Assembly: GCA_029747015.1 (NCBI GenBank)
Contig: JAKOGI010001208.1
Location: 87,501 to 151,500, forward strand
Length of the DNA stretch: 64,000 nt
Direction of reading: 5' to 3'
Source: Carnegiea gigantea
Taxonomy: Eukaryota; Streptophyta; Magnoliopsida; Caryophyllales; Cactaceae
Position numbers and translations under genes: made by a program. This document shows, one piece after another, positions 55,321 to 64,000 of this stretch; the first letter of the stretch is position 1; each line of letters begins with the position of its first letter. Below the pieces are notes generated by a model. That model was not told the DNA's origin. It ran no database searches and saw only the letters and a program-made list of their open reading frames with translations.

Positions 55321-55712
55321 ACGAAAAGTTATTTTTGAATTTCCTTTTCCTTTTATTTTTTTATTTGTTTGTTTTTTTCTCTTTTCCCCAATTTCCTTCT
55401 AATCTGACAATTTTTTTCTTTTCTTTGTTCTCAACCCTAGAATTTCCTCTTCCTTTTATTATTTTATTTGTTTGTCTTTTTCCTTTTTCCCTCATTCCCC
55501 CTTAATCCAACAATTTTTTTTCTTTTCGTTATTCTCTCACGATTTTATTTCATTTATTATCATTTATTTTCTTTTAGTTTATTTTTTATTGTTTTCCTTG
55601 GTCTTTCTTTTATTTTCATTGACTTACTTATTTATTTATTTATTTTTCTTATTTCATTTGGTGGTTGTCATGGTAGTAATTTCATACTATTCTCTTAATT
55701 ATTTGTGGATAT
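55321..55712 (+). other. Gypsy D leader, T-rich
   Basis: Very T-rich (TTTATTTTTT runs). The open frames through it encode only Phe/Leu/Ile strings and are composition artefacts. Confidence 0.6.
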
Positions 55713-56570
55713 ATGCATGGTAGACGTTCTTTATTCTTAGATCTTAAAGAATATAATCCTAAAATTGAACGTTCTCTTAGTAGGATAATAACTAGGAAAC
55801 ATGAATCTAAGAAAAAGATGACAGAAGAACAAATCCCACCTAAGCAACTTGAGGAGTGTTTCACTCCTGCCACTTATAACTCACCTACAAGTAGTCGTAT
55901 GCCCGCCACAATGGGGCCATTTGAGATTAAGCGTTTTCTCATCCAAAAGATTCCATCCTTTTATAGGCTAGAGTTAGAAAATTCTTTCAAGTGTATTGAT
56001 GCATTTTTAGAGATATGTTCTATTGTCGTCTTACATAATGTCTCCAGTGATGCTCTCCGTTTGCATCTTCTTCCTTTCTCTTTGGAAGATAAAGCGAAAG
56101 CTTGGCTGGATACTAAGACAAATATCACATCTTGGGATCAAATACAAAAGTAATTTATGAAAAAGGTTTTTCCTATTAGTAAGCTAACTGCCTTGAGACA
56201 TGCACAACCAGCTTCTCACAAAATAAAAATGAACTACATGAAAATTAGGAAAGTTTTAAAGAGTAATTGTGAAGTTATCCTCACCATAAGGTCTCTATGT
56301 GGCAACTCGTCCAGAGTTTTTATTCTGGTTTTGATGAGCATAATAGGTAGATGGTTGATACATCTTATGGTGGTAGTTTCTTGTATAAGACTCCCAAAAA
56401 AGTTTTGGAATTGTTTGAACATTTGAGTGAAAATTAATACTTGCATGCTGATTTGCCTCGGCAATTAGAAAGTAAAGGGGGGATTTATGAGTTTTTGCAC
56501 TCAATTGGCCTTTCTAGTAAAGTTGATGCTTTAACTAAGAATTTGATCAATTATTGTGCATGAGCAACCC
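55713..56570 (+). pseudogene. Gypsy D gag
   Basis: 55713-56153 is open for 146 codons: FTPATYNSPTSSR, FEIKRFLIQKIPSFYRLELE, then DALRLHLLPFSLEDKAKAWL, the Tat/Athila gag capsid signature. It ends in a TAA, then VFPISKLTALR and YMKIRKVLKSNCE continue in the same and shifted frames. SVWQLVQSFYSGFDEHNR-like and STYGGSFLYKTP-like blocks lie further on, out of frame. Confidence 0.8.
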
Positions 56571-57479
56571 ACTATGCTAGATATGTGTTGGATTTATGCT
56601 AGTCTTATGCATGGTTCTATTGACTATCCTTGTGTTTGGTAAGTCTGACTCTGTAACTGAACAAAAACATGTAGCCCCAAGATTTCCTTTATTTAATAAT
56701 TCTTATTCCAATACTTATAATCATGGTTAAAAGAATCATCCTAATTTTTCATGGAGGTCTCAAAATGTTGACAACCCTTAAGCCTAGTTTAGCAGACCCA
56801 TCCCTCTTGGTTTCCAAAACCAGAGATCTACTCCTTCTACTTCTCATCAAGCTCCACCTAGGAGCTCTGATATAGACAAGGCAATTTTTGCTTTTGGTAT
56901 CTTGACTTCCGTTGTGTAAAATGTTGATTTTACGGACCAAGGAATTGAGTCCCAAATGCATATTATTGACTCTCATTCACACTCTATAGCTAAGTTAGAA
57001 ACCGAACTTGGGAAATTAGCCATAGTTGTAGGTAAAAGAGAAGAAAGAAAACTTCGAAGTAATCCCATACAGACCTTTAAGGGCTAACAATTTGAACAAA
57101 TGAAAGTTAAGTTGTAAAGAAGTTGATAATAAAGTGGGTGAGAAGGAATATGATAAAGAGAAAAGACTTAAGACCATTGCAAGTGACCTTAAAATTAAGA
57201 AAGAAGATGAATCATCCCCTTCTCCTACTGTGTCTGATCCCATTGTCACATATAAGTCAAGGGTTCCTTACCCTCAAGCTTTGGATGCACCATTCTCTTT
57301 TCAGTAAGATATTTAGAGACATGACATTTTAGAGACCTTCAAACAAGTTAAGGTCAATCTACCTCTTTTGGAAGCGATGAAATCCCTGCTTATGCTAAGT
57401 TCCTTAAAGACATATGCACTTTTAAAAGAAAATGTAAAGATGACAAGTCTAAAAATGTTATTCTAAGTGAATAAGTGAG

Positions 57480-58055
57480 CTCTATCTTGAAATTTGACAG
57501 TGCACCTATGTTCAAAGATCCTGGTGTTCCTACTGTTTCATGTCATATTGTTAATCACAAAATTGAAGTGACACATTTGGATTTGGGTTTCAATGTTAAT
57601 TTGATGTTGTATTGTGTTTACTTAGAGTTGGGATTTAGTAATTGAAATCTTCTAGCCGTCTGCTTGTTGATAGGTTAGTGAGGACTCCTAGGGGGTGGAT
57701 AGATGATGTCTTGGTTCAAATTGATAAAGGATTCTTTCCTATTGACTTTGTTGCATTGAATATGGACCTTAGTCATGCTTCTAAGCAAATCCCTCTTATT
57801 TTAGGACGCCCCTTCCTAGCCACAGCTAATGCCACCATCAACTGTAGGTCGGGAGTGATGGATGCCTTAGTCATAAACATGAAGGTTGGGCTTAATATTT
57901 TTAAAGCTTTTTCTCAACCTATATTTGAAGATAAATCTGAGTGCTTCTTTATTGATGTGATTGATGAAATAATTGAGGAAGCTTTACCTACTATTCTCAG
58001 CAAAGATCCCTTGGGAGCTTATCTTTCCCATGAGGATTTAGATTATTTAACTTAG
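57480..58055 (+). pseudogene. Gypsy D protease region
   Basis: 57540-57640 holds the area of the protease active site in broken frame (LDLGFNVNLM where DLGASVNLM is usual). 57642-58055 is open: RLLVDRLVRTPRGWIDDVLV, GFFPIDFVALNMD, then IPLILGRPFLATANATINC. ILGRPFLAT is the hallmark of Tat/Athila protease. The catalytic Asp-Ser/Thr-Gly reads DLGF. Confidence 0.8.
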
Positions 58056-58330
58056 GAAGTATAATCGATGAGATGGATTCTAATCTTGACTCCACTCCTC
58101 ATCTTGAGTCTTTCTCTTGGGTGTCTGCTTATGAATCTCTATGCCACCTTTTATTGTGTCCCCACCTAACTTCATTTGAAACCTCTCCCTGATTCACTGA
58201 AGTATATGTTTCAAGGCCCTAAAGAGACCCTACCTGTCATCATCTCTTCTCTTTTACCTTGGACCAATAGAAAGAGTTGATTCATATCTTGCCTGATAAG
58301 AAGGGCATTGTTGGGTGACCAGTTGCTGAT
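58056..58330 (+). other. Gypsy D protease-RT spacer
   Basis: Linker region with short frames only (LKYMFQGPKETLPVIISS-like wording near 58200, typical before the RT). Confidence 0.5.
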
Positions 58331-59091
58331 TTAAAAGGAGATTAGTCCAACTATTTGCATGCACAGAATTCACTTAGAGAATGATGCTATGCTTTTTAGG
58401 CAAATGGAATGTAGACTGAAGCCTCACATAAAAGAAGTTGTCCAGAAAGAGGTAATAAAACTTTTAGATGTAGATAAGATCATTTCTGATAGTCCATGGG
58501 TCAATTCAGTTCAAATGGTCCCTAAAAATCTGATATAACCGAACTGTGGTTAAAAATAATGAAGATAAACTAATTCCTACTATACAGATCACAGGGTGGA
58601 GGTTGTGTATTAATTACAAAAAGTTGAATTCTGTCACCAGAAAGGACCATTTCGTTATGTTATCCCCTTCATTGATCAAATCTTGGAAAAATCAGCTAAA
58701 AAAATTTTCTACTATTTTCTAGATGGGTGTTTTAGTTACAACCAAACACTTGTCTATCCTGAGGACAAAGAGAAAATGACTTTTACATGCCCATTGGGTA
58801 TATTCGCCAATCAGAGATGCCTTTTAGGTTGTTTAATGCACTTTTCACATTTTAGAAATGCATGATGATCATATTTTCTTATTATATTGATAATTTCATG
58901 GAGGTCTTTATGGATGATTTATCTATTTTTGATTCTTCCTTTGATGTGTGTCTTGCTAATTTATCCACTATGCTAAAAAAATATGAAGAAGTAAATCGTC
59001 TCTTGGGAAATGAGTCATTTCATGGTCCAAGAAGGAATTTTTTTTGGGTCATAAAGTGTCTAAAATAGAGATTGAGATTGATAAAGCTAAG
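58331..59091 (+). pseudogene. Gypsy D reverse transcriptase, N-terminal and palm part
   Basis: CMHRIHLEND near 58360 and LKPHIKEVVQKEVIKLLDVD lead to SDSPWVNSVQMVPK (usual wording SxWVSPVQVVPKK), then WRLCINYKKLNSVTRKDHF (palm A region) near 58600. FMEVFMDDLSIFDSSFDVCL near 58900 carries the catalytic F-M-D-D. Frame changes and stops separate the blocks. The RT stops at DKAK, where a TRIM has inserted. Confidence 0.82.
59087..59091. repeat. TRIM target-site duplication, left (CTAAG)
   Basis: Matches 59361-59365. Gypsy D RT sequence reads on across the two copies. Confidence 0.85.
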
Positions 59092-59360
59092 TATTAGAGG
59101 ATAAACCTATTCTTAGGTCTTCAACCATCAGCTTAAATTTTTAGTTGAGATGATTTTTGTTCATGGTATCAGAGCCTTTCTGAGTGAGAGGTCTCAAGTT
59201 TGAATCTCAGTAGCCCTCATATTGATTTATTGTGCAAGGTAGGGGGAGCCTTTGCAGCATCCACGCTTCAAGCCCAAAGGGCATTCGCGTGAGGGGAGCA
59301 TGTTAGAGGATAGGCCTTCAACCATCAGCTTAAGCTTTTGGCTGAGATGGTTCTTGTTCA
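59092..59360 (+). mobile_element. TRIM (terminal-repeat retrotransposon in miniature), 269 bp
   Basis: The tiny element has LTRs of 72 and 60 bp (59092-59163, 59301-59360) sharing TTAGAGGATA, CTTCAACCATCAGCTTAA and a GTTCA end. The primer site TGGTATCAGAGC (59164-59175) follows directly, and the polypurine GTGAGGGGAGC precedes the 3' LTR. CTAAG is duplicated on both sides. The interior of 137 bp codes for nothing and must rely on an autonomous copia-type partner. The 5' LTR starts TA instead of TG and has a 12-bp insertion compared with the 3' copy. Confidence 0.9.
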
Positions 59361-59365
59361 CTAAG
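59361..59365. repeat. TRIM target-site duplication, right (CTAAG)
   Basis: Matches 59087-59091. Confidence 0.85.
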
Positions 59366-59960
59366 GTTGATATGATTTCTAATTTGCTTATTTCTTCTTC
59401 TGGTCATTCCTTGATCATGCTGCTTTCTATAGAAGATTTATTAAGGGTTTTCGTAAAGTGGCTAGGCCGCTTTCTAATTTCCTTACTAAAGATGCTCCTT
59501 TTGTGATTGATCTTTATCGGTGTCAGCCCTTTTTGTGCATTCCCCTGCTTTTTTTCTTGTCCTTTTGAGATTATGTGTGATGTATCTAATTTTTCTATTA
59601 GGGTCATTTTGGGTCAAATGGTGAATAAAATGCCTCATGTCATTTACTATTCTTGTAGAACTCTAATTGACGCTCAAAAAAATTATTCTACTACTGAAAA
59701 AGAGTTGCTAGCTGCAGTATTTGCACTTGATAAATTCCATCCATAACTTATGTGCTCAAAAGTGATTGTGTTTACTGACCATGTCGCATTAAAACATTTA
59801 TTGGTCCAGAATGGCACCAAATGTAAACTTATTAGATGTGTTTTGTTACTCTAAAAGGTTGATCTTGAAGTAAAGGAAAGGAAGGATTCTGAAAATTCAG
59901 TTACAGACCACTTGTCCAGAATCTTTACTAAGTGTACTGATGACTTAGTTGGATTTTCTG
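59366..59960 (+). pseudogene. Gypsy D RT thumb/connection and RNase H
   Basis: VDMISNLLI continues the RT directly after the TRIM. A shifted frame gives the usual KxARPLxNxLxKDAPF block near 59460-59500. 59507-59746 holds the RNase H-like FEIMCDVSNFSIRVILGQ, MPHVIYYSCRTLIDAQKNYS and TTEKELLAAVFALDKF. VFTDHVALKHLL near 59775 is the last RNase H block. Confidence 0.82.
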
Positions 59961-60920
59961 ACTATTTTCGTAATGAGCAGCTGTTTGTTGTGTCACATAT
60001 ACCTTTCCCTTGGTTTGCTCACATAGTGAATTATCTTGCCACTTAGAAGATTCCTCCACACTGGTCCAAACAAGCGAGGGATAAGTTCTTTTCATAAGTA
60101 AGACATTACTATTGGTAAGACCGTTATCTTTTCAAACATTGTCTAGACTAAGTACTGCGTAGATGTGTCCCCGGGAGCGAAATTCATAGCATTCTGACCT
60201 TTTTCACTCTTATGCTTGTGGTGGTTATTATGGGGGTTGTAGGACAGCTACTAAAGTCCTACAAAGTGGGTTTTAATGGCACACTCTCTTTTGTGATGCT
60301 CATTGTTTCTGTGTTGCTTGTAAGCGTTGTTAATGAATGGGTCCCCTAGCCCGTCGTGAATATGATACCCCTTCCGCTATTCCAATTGTTGACATATTTG
60401 ATGTTCGGGGCATTGAATTTATGGGTCCCTTTCCCCCATCTTTTGGCTTTGTTTACAAATTGGTTGCTATTGATTATATGTCAAAGAAGGTGGAAGCTCA
60501 GGCTACTAGGACTAATGACCACAAGATTGTGACCAAGTTTGTGAAAGAGTACATATTTTGTCGATATGGTACCCCTAGAGCTCTTATTAGTGATACAAGT
60601 AGTCATTTTTGTCATCGGACTTGTAAGGCTTTGCTTGGAAAAATATTATGTGACTCATAAAGTAGTACCCCCTATAACCGGCGGACTAGTGGTCAAACTG
60701 AGGTGTCTAATTGGGAGAACAAGTCTATACTTGAGAAAATGGTATGACTTGATAGGAAAGACTGGTCTTTGAGATTGTATGATGCTCTATGGGTCTATCG
60801 TGCTGCTTATAAGACTCCTATAGGGGATGTTTCCTTACCGGCTTCTTTTCAATAAGGCTTGTTACTTGCTGGTTGAATTAGAACACCGTACTTTTTAGGT
60901 TATTAAAGCTTTTAATTTTA
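59961..60920 (+). pseudogene. Gypsy D integrase, zinc and core domains
   Basis: LRRCVPGSE near 60150 and the following Cys-containing block (CHCFCVACKRC-like, near 60300) mark the integrase H2C2 zinc finger. 60337-60660 is open: GIEFMGPFPPSFGF (with Glu for the first catalytic Asp of GIDFMGPFP), VAIDYMSKKVEAQATR, FCRYGTPRALISDTSSHF (second Asp). The third catalytic region lies out of frame near 60690 (TSGQTEVSN-like). The protein cannot be made. Confidence 0.82.
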
Positions 60921-61372
60921 ATATGAAACAAGCAGGTTCTAACCATAGGCTTCAATTAAGTGAATTGGATGAATTGTATAATGAGGCCTATAATCCTAAG
61001 ATTTATAAACCCAAAGCCAGAGCTTTTATGATAAAATTATGCCTGGTAAATCTTTTGAACCTAACTAGAAGGTTTAACCTTTTAATTCTAAGCTTAAGCT
61101 ATTTCTTCATAAGTTGAGATTTAGATGGGATGGTCCTTTTATTGTCCACCAAGTGTTTCCCTCTGGGCGGTCCAAATTTGGATCTCCAAGGTGGTCGTGT
61201 TCTTAATGCCAATGGACAATGTTTGAAACCTATTGTCACTAACGAGATTGAGCTTGGATTGATTGATTTCATCAATCTAGTAGACCCACTTTACTATGAT
61301 CTGTGGATGGGACCTTACCTAACTGAAGACATAAAACTAAGCACTTGTTGGGAGGCAACCCAATCCTTTTAG
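60921..61372 (+). pseudogene. Gypsy D integrase C-terminal region
   Basis: LQLSELDELYNEAYNPKIYK near 60950 is the usual helical linker. LLSTKCFPLGG (61135) and GGRVLNANGQCLKPIV (61190) match the GxV(F)PxG and FxVNGQRLKPY blocks of the Tat/Athila integrase end. Two frame changes occur. Confidence 0.75.
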
Positions 61373-62472
61373 GTGAGCTTGAATCTTTTTGTTTTTGTTT
61401 TCTTTTTGTTCAAGGCGTACTTGTATTTAGAGTGTGATGCTTCACTTGGTTTTTAGTTATTGTGGCTCGTAGCGGTTTTGAAAGTACTTTTGGTGTCGGA
61501 TTAGTGGGCTTATATGGAAATGATTTCCTCGTGTTGTTAGGTTATTTTGATTTTTTCTCCATTTCTCTCTTTATAATTGTCTTTTACATTTAGGACAATG
61601 TAAGGTTTAGGTATGGCGGGCGGTGGAGAATGACAAAATGAAAAATTTAAGGAAAATTTAACTTGAAAATCTTTTGGTGAATTTGATTTTAAGAAGAGCA
61701 TGAGTGTTCTAATTACACATGTTCTACTCTTATTATGTGGGATTGATTCATGTGACCCATGCCCATTGCAGATTATTTTTATTTTTAACTTGTTGAAAGC
61801 CACTTTTTTTTTTTTTAATGCTAATATAATTATGTAACCGATTTTGAGTCTGTGATGTAACCCCATTTTCACTGTCATTATGAGTATATAAAAAGCAATG
61901 AGTGCCACCTTGACTTTCAATCAGTAAATAGAATCAATTGAATTAATTAAGTTCTGATTCCGATACCAATGTTTAGGTTTTATCTCTATTCATATCTTTA
62001 ATTGGCTGGATTTTTACTAAGCACTTCTCTAAGTGTTCCCTTTATTCATATCTTTATCCACTCAAGAAAACACATGGAATCAAGTAAATTTTGAAAAAGT
62101 TCTAAAAATTAAAAAAATAAAAAATAAAAGAAAAAAAGACAAATAAATTGATTTGGCATCTGAGCCTTGATTTTAAAAATGCTCTGGTCATTTTTGTTAT
62201 CTGGGATGAAGTTTTGTACCTATAGTTAGCTATATGGTTCTCATTGCACACTTAATTTGCTTGATCCTGGCCTATTGATTTTGTTGAAATTGGAAATGGC
62301 TAATAATGAGTGGTGCGTTTGTAATGAAAGAGCCTATGAGATTTAGAGTGAATGTTCATAATTGGATAATTTGGTTTTCATTCCTGGATCCTGTCTCACT
62401 CATTGGGTTGAATGGTTAATGTATTATTCTTATGCTTTCCTCAAGGACTAGTAATGTTTGGTGTTAGGGAGT
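61373..62472 (+). other. Gypsy D 3' noncoding region
   Basis: No coding. T- and A-rich runs. GGTGTTAGGGAGT before 62473 is probably the decayed polypurine tract. Confidence 0.6.
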
Positions 62473-64000
62473 TGATAATTCATATTTTATATGTAATTTT
62501 GCATACTTTAAGTCTTTAAAATATATTTTTTATGAATGAATAATGCATATTTTATGTGATTTTCATATGAAAATAAAATAAATGAATTTAGGCGTGAAAT
62601 TGATCAATTTGACTTGGATTTGTCCAAGCTCCCACATGTGCAATGATTAGCAAAGCCTAGCCCACTTCGTCATTCGACCCAACAGCCAATTAAAAAAAAA
62701 AAAAAAAGGGAAAGCATAGTTGGCTAGCCTAAACTGGGCCTATCTTCCTAGTGGTACTGTTGCTCATCGTGCCGCCCAACTTCTTCACTCTCTTTGTATC
62801 GGCCTGGCCCGGTCATCAAGACAATAGCCTCAAACCCACCTTGGTCCAGTGCATGGCCTTACAGCTTCACCGTCTTCTCTATTCCTCACTCACTCTTTCT
62901 CAACCAGCCAAAATGGGCCTGCTGCTCTATGGCCCAGCATCTGGGGCTTTCTTGCCTGCAACCCGTCTCCCAGATTCACCATTTTGCCCCCGCCTGAGCC
63001 TATTCCGTGCAGTCTGCTTGCACCCAATCCATCCCATCTCCCTTTCACCAGCTCTTTCTCACTGCCACCTTGTGTCTAGGCTTAATCTCGCAGCTACCAG
63101 CGGCCCAGATGAACCCGCTGAGCAGCACTTCCCTTTCTCTCTTTCTCCTTCACTTTACTCCTCTATTTGGGTTGGTTTTGTAGCTAGCTGACGTGGGCCG
63201 TAGTTAGCCCTAGCAACGAGTAGGCTTCCGGCGGCCAACTGAGCACGTCACTAGCAGGCTCTCAATGTTGCATATCTCTCTCTCTCTAGTGAGGCCCAAT
63301 CCATTCCTTGCCACACCTAGTAGTGGTTCATCTTACACCCATCTAGCTCCAATTGCTCCTGGTAGCCAAGCTCAAGATGGCATAGTCAAAGCTAATTAAT
63401 CAAGATTAATTTTCAGCTAAAGACTGGTCTTTTCTCATGCAACATAATAGCCAAGAAATTACCTAAAATTAATTTTTCCTTAATTTTTGAGCACCAAGAG
63501 AGGCTTAATTTCGACTATAAAAAGGGGTCAAGGCTAGCGCAAATCATTCACTCATCTAAGCATCCAAGCATTCCTCAATTCTCTTATCTACTATCTTTTG
63601 CATTTCTTTTAGCGAGTAGAGAGCCTTTTGCACGAAAATCAGTCAGGTTGAGGAGTTTAAAAGAAAATAGGCTTCGTTAGCTATTTTTCCCTCTTCTGCT
63701 TACCTCATTTGTGAGTCAAATTTGAGATTTTACACTTAATTCTATAGTTTTATGTCATTGAGCATCAAAGTTTGTACATAAAAAGTGAAATATTCTAATA
63801 TTGAGAGTATGACTAGACCACTTTGATGGCATTTTCACTAACAATGGCAGGCTAAAATACTAATCCAGGATTAAGGTAGATCCTTGATTAATAATATTGC
63901 TTTGCTAATTTCATTTGGGGTTATTTTTCTCTCTTATATTGCACAACTTTGAGTTTATATGTGACCCTAACCTATTTACAGATCTTAATGCTATTGTTTA
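62473..64000 (+). repeat. Gypsy D 3' LTR, cut by window end
   Basis: It starts TGATAATTCATATTTTATAT and matches the 5' LTR from about 62560 (53337) to 64000 (about 54755). Some 540 bp should follow beyond the window. Open frames at 62751-63191 have matches in the 5' LTR only with stops, so they are not genes. Confidence 0.8.

Larger units (their letters stand above)
53337..64000 (+). mobile_element. Gypsy D: Tat/Athila-type Ty3-gypsy element, decayed, runs off window
   Basis: LTR sequence at 53337-55293 reappears from 62473 to the window end. Between them lie gag, protease, RT, RNase H and integrase remnants in gypsy order. A degenerate TGGCGCC-type primer site follows the 5' LTR. Stops and frameshifts are frequent throughout. 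The 5' LTR lacks about the first 90 bp present in the 3' copy. The 3' LTR is cut by the window edge. Confidence 0.82.

Noticed and set aside
55305..55723. Phe/Leu-rich frames resembling multi-span membrane proteins
   Set aside because: T-rich gypsy D leader; open by base composition only and in overlapping frames.
62751..63191. 146-codon open frame near the window end
   Set aside because: It lies in the gypsy D 3' LTR; the matching part of the 5' LTR (about 53530-53960) has stops and indels, so it is not a conserved gene.
1..64000. tRNA, rRNA or organelle DNA insertions
   Set aside because: I looked for cloverleaf-like stretches and conserved rRNA words; the only tRNA-related sequences are the short primer sites of the retroelements.

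Overview
The window reads as plant (angiosperm) nuclear heterochromatin. The evidence is SIRE-type Ty1-copia elements, Tat/Athila-type Ty3-gypsy elements, an L1 and an RTE LINE, two CACTA transposons, a Helitron, a TRIM, and captured fragments of a plastid-type HSP70 and a plant receptor-like kinase. I found no intact host gene, tRNA or rRNA. Almost every long reading frame is a decayed transposon protein. I cannot name the species.

Layout: 1-3261 is a decayed L1-type LINE (+) ending at a (TA)n tract. 4141-5034 and 11181-11324 look like two pieces of an old gypsy LTR. One gap in it is filled by a CACTA element (5038-10164, TSD TCA) whose ends carry about 50 copies of GAGACC/GGTCTC. Inside the CACTA are exon fragments of an HSP70 (minus strand) and a receptor kinase (plus strand), the latter split by a 1.04-kb Helitron (7656-8693). 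At 11325 a SIRE-like copia element (A) begins. Its gag is split by a nearly complete RTE LINE (13445-23408, minus, 20-bp TSD), and the LINE's 3' end is itself split by a gag-only gypsy element (13556-19010, minus, TSD GAGAG). Copia A resumes at 23430 and runs to a 3' LTR that is cut at 30812 by a second, degenerate CACTA element (30813 to about 53294).

That second CACTA holds a gag-only gypsy element (C, minus) with two LTRs lying directly head to tail (32977-35133, 35134-37651), an interior with a broken gag, and a cut-off third LTR (52338-52944). Inserted in the interior of C is a younger SIRE-type copia element (B, 37885-47874, TSD CTAAG). B has LTRs that differ by about 2 percent, a long intact gag ORF, a pol missing most of its reverse transcriptase, and an extra 3' ORF. 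From about 53337 to the window end lies a Tat/Athila-type gypsy element (D, +), with a 269-bp TRIM inserted in its RT/RNase H region (59092-59360, TSD CTAAG).

The relative order of insertion can be read from the nesting: old gypsy LTR, then copia A, then the RTE LINE and CACTA 2, then the gag-only gypsy and gypsy C, then copia B. The elements do not form a pathway; they are layers of insertion. The most unusual items are the gene-fragment-carrying CACTA with its GAGACC arrays, the TRIM, the LTR-LTR junction in element C, and a dispersed AACAGG word across copia B.
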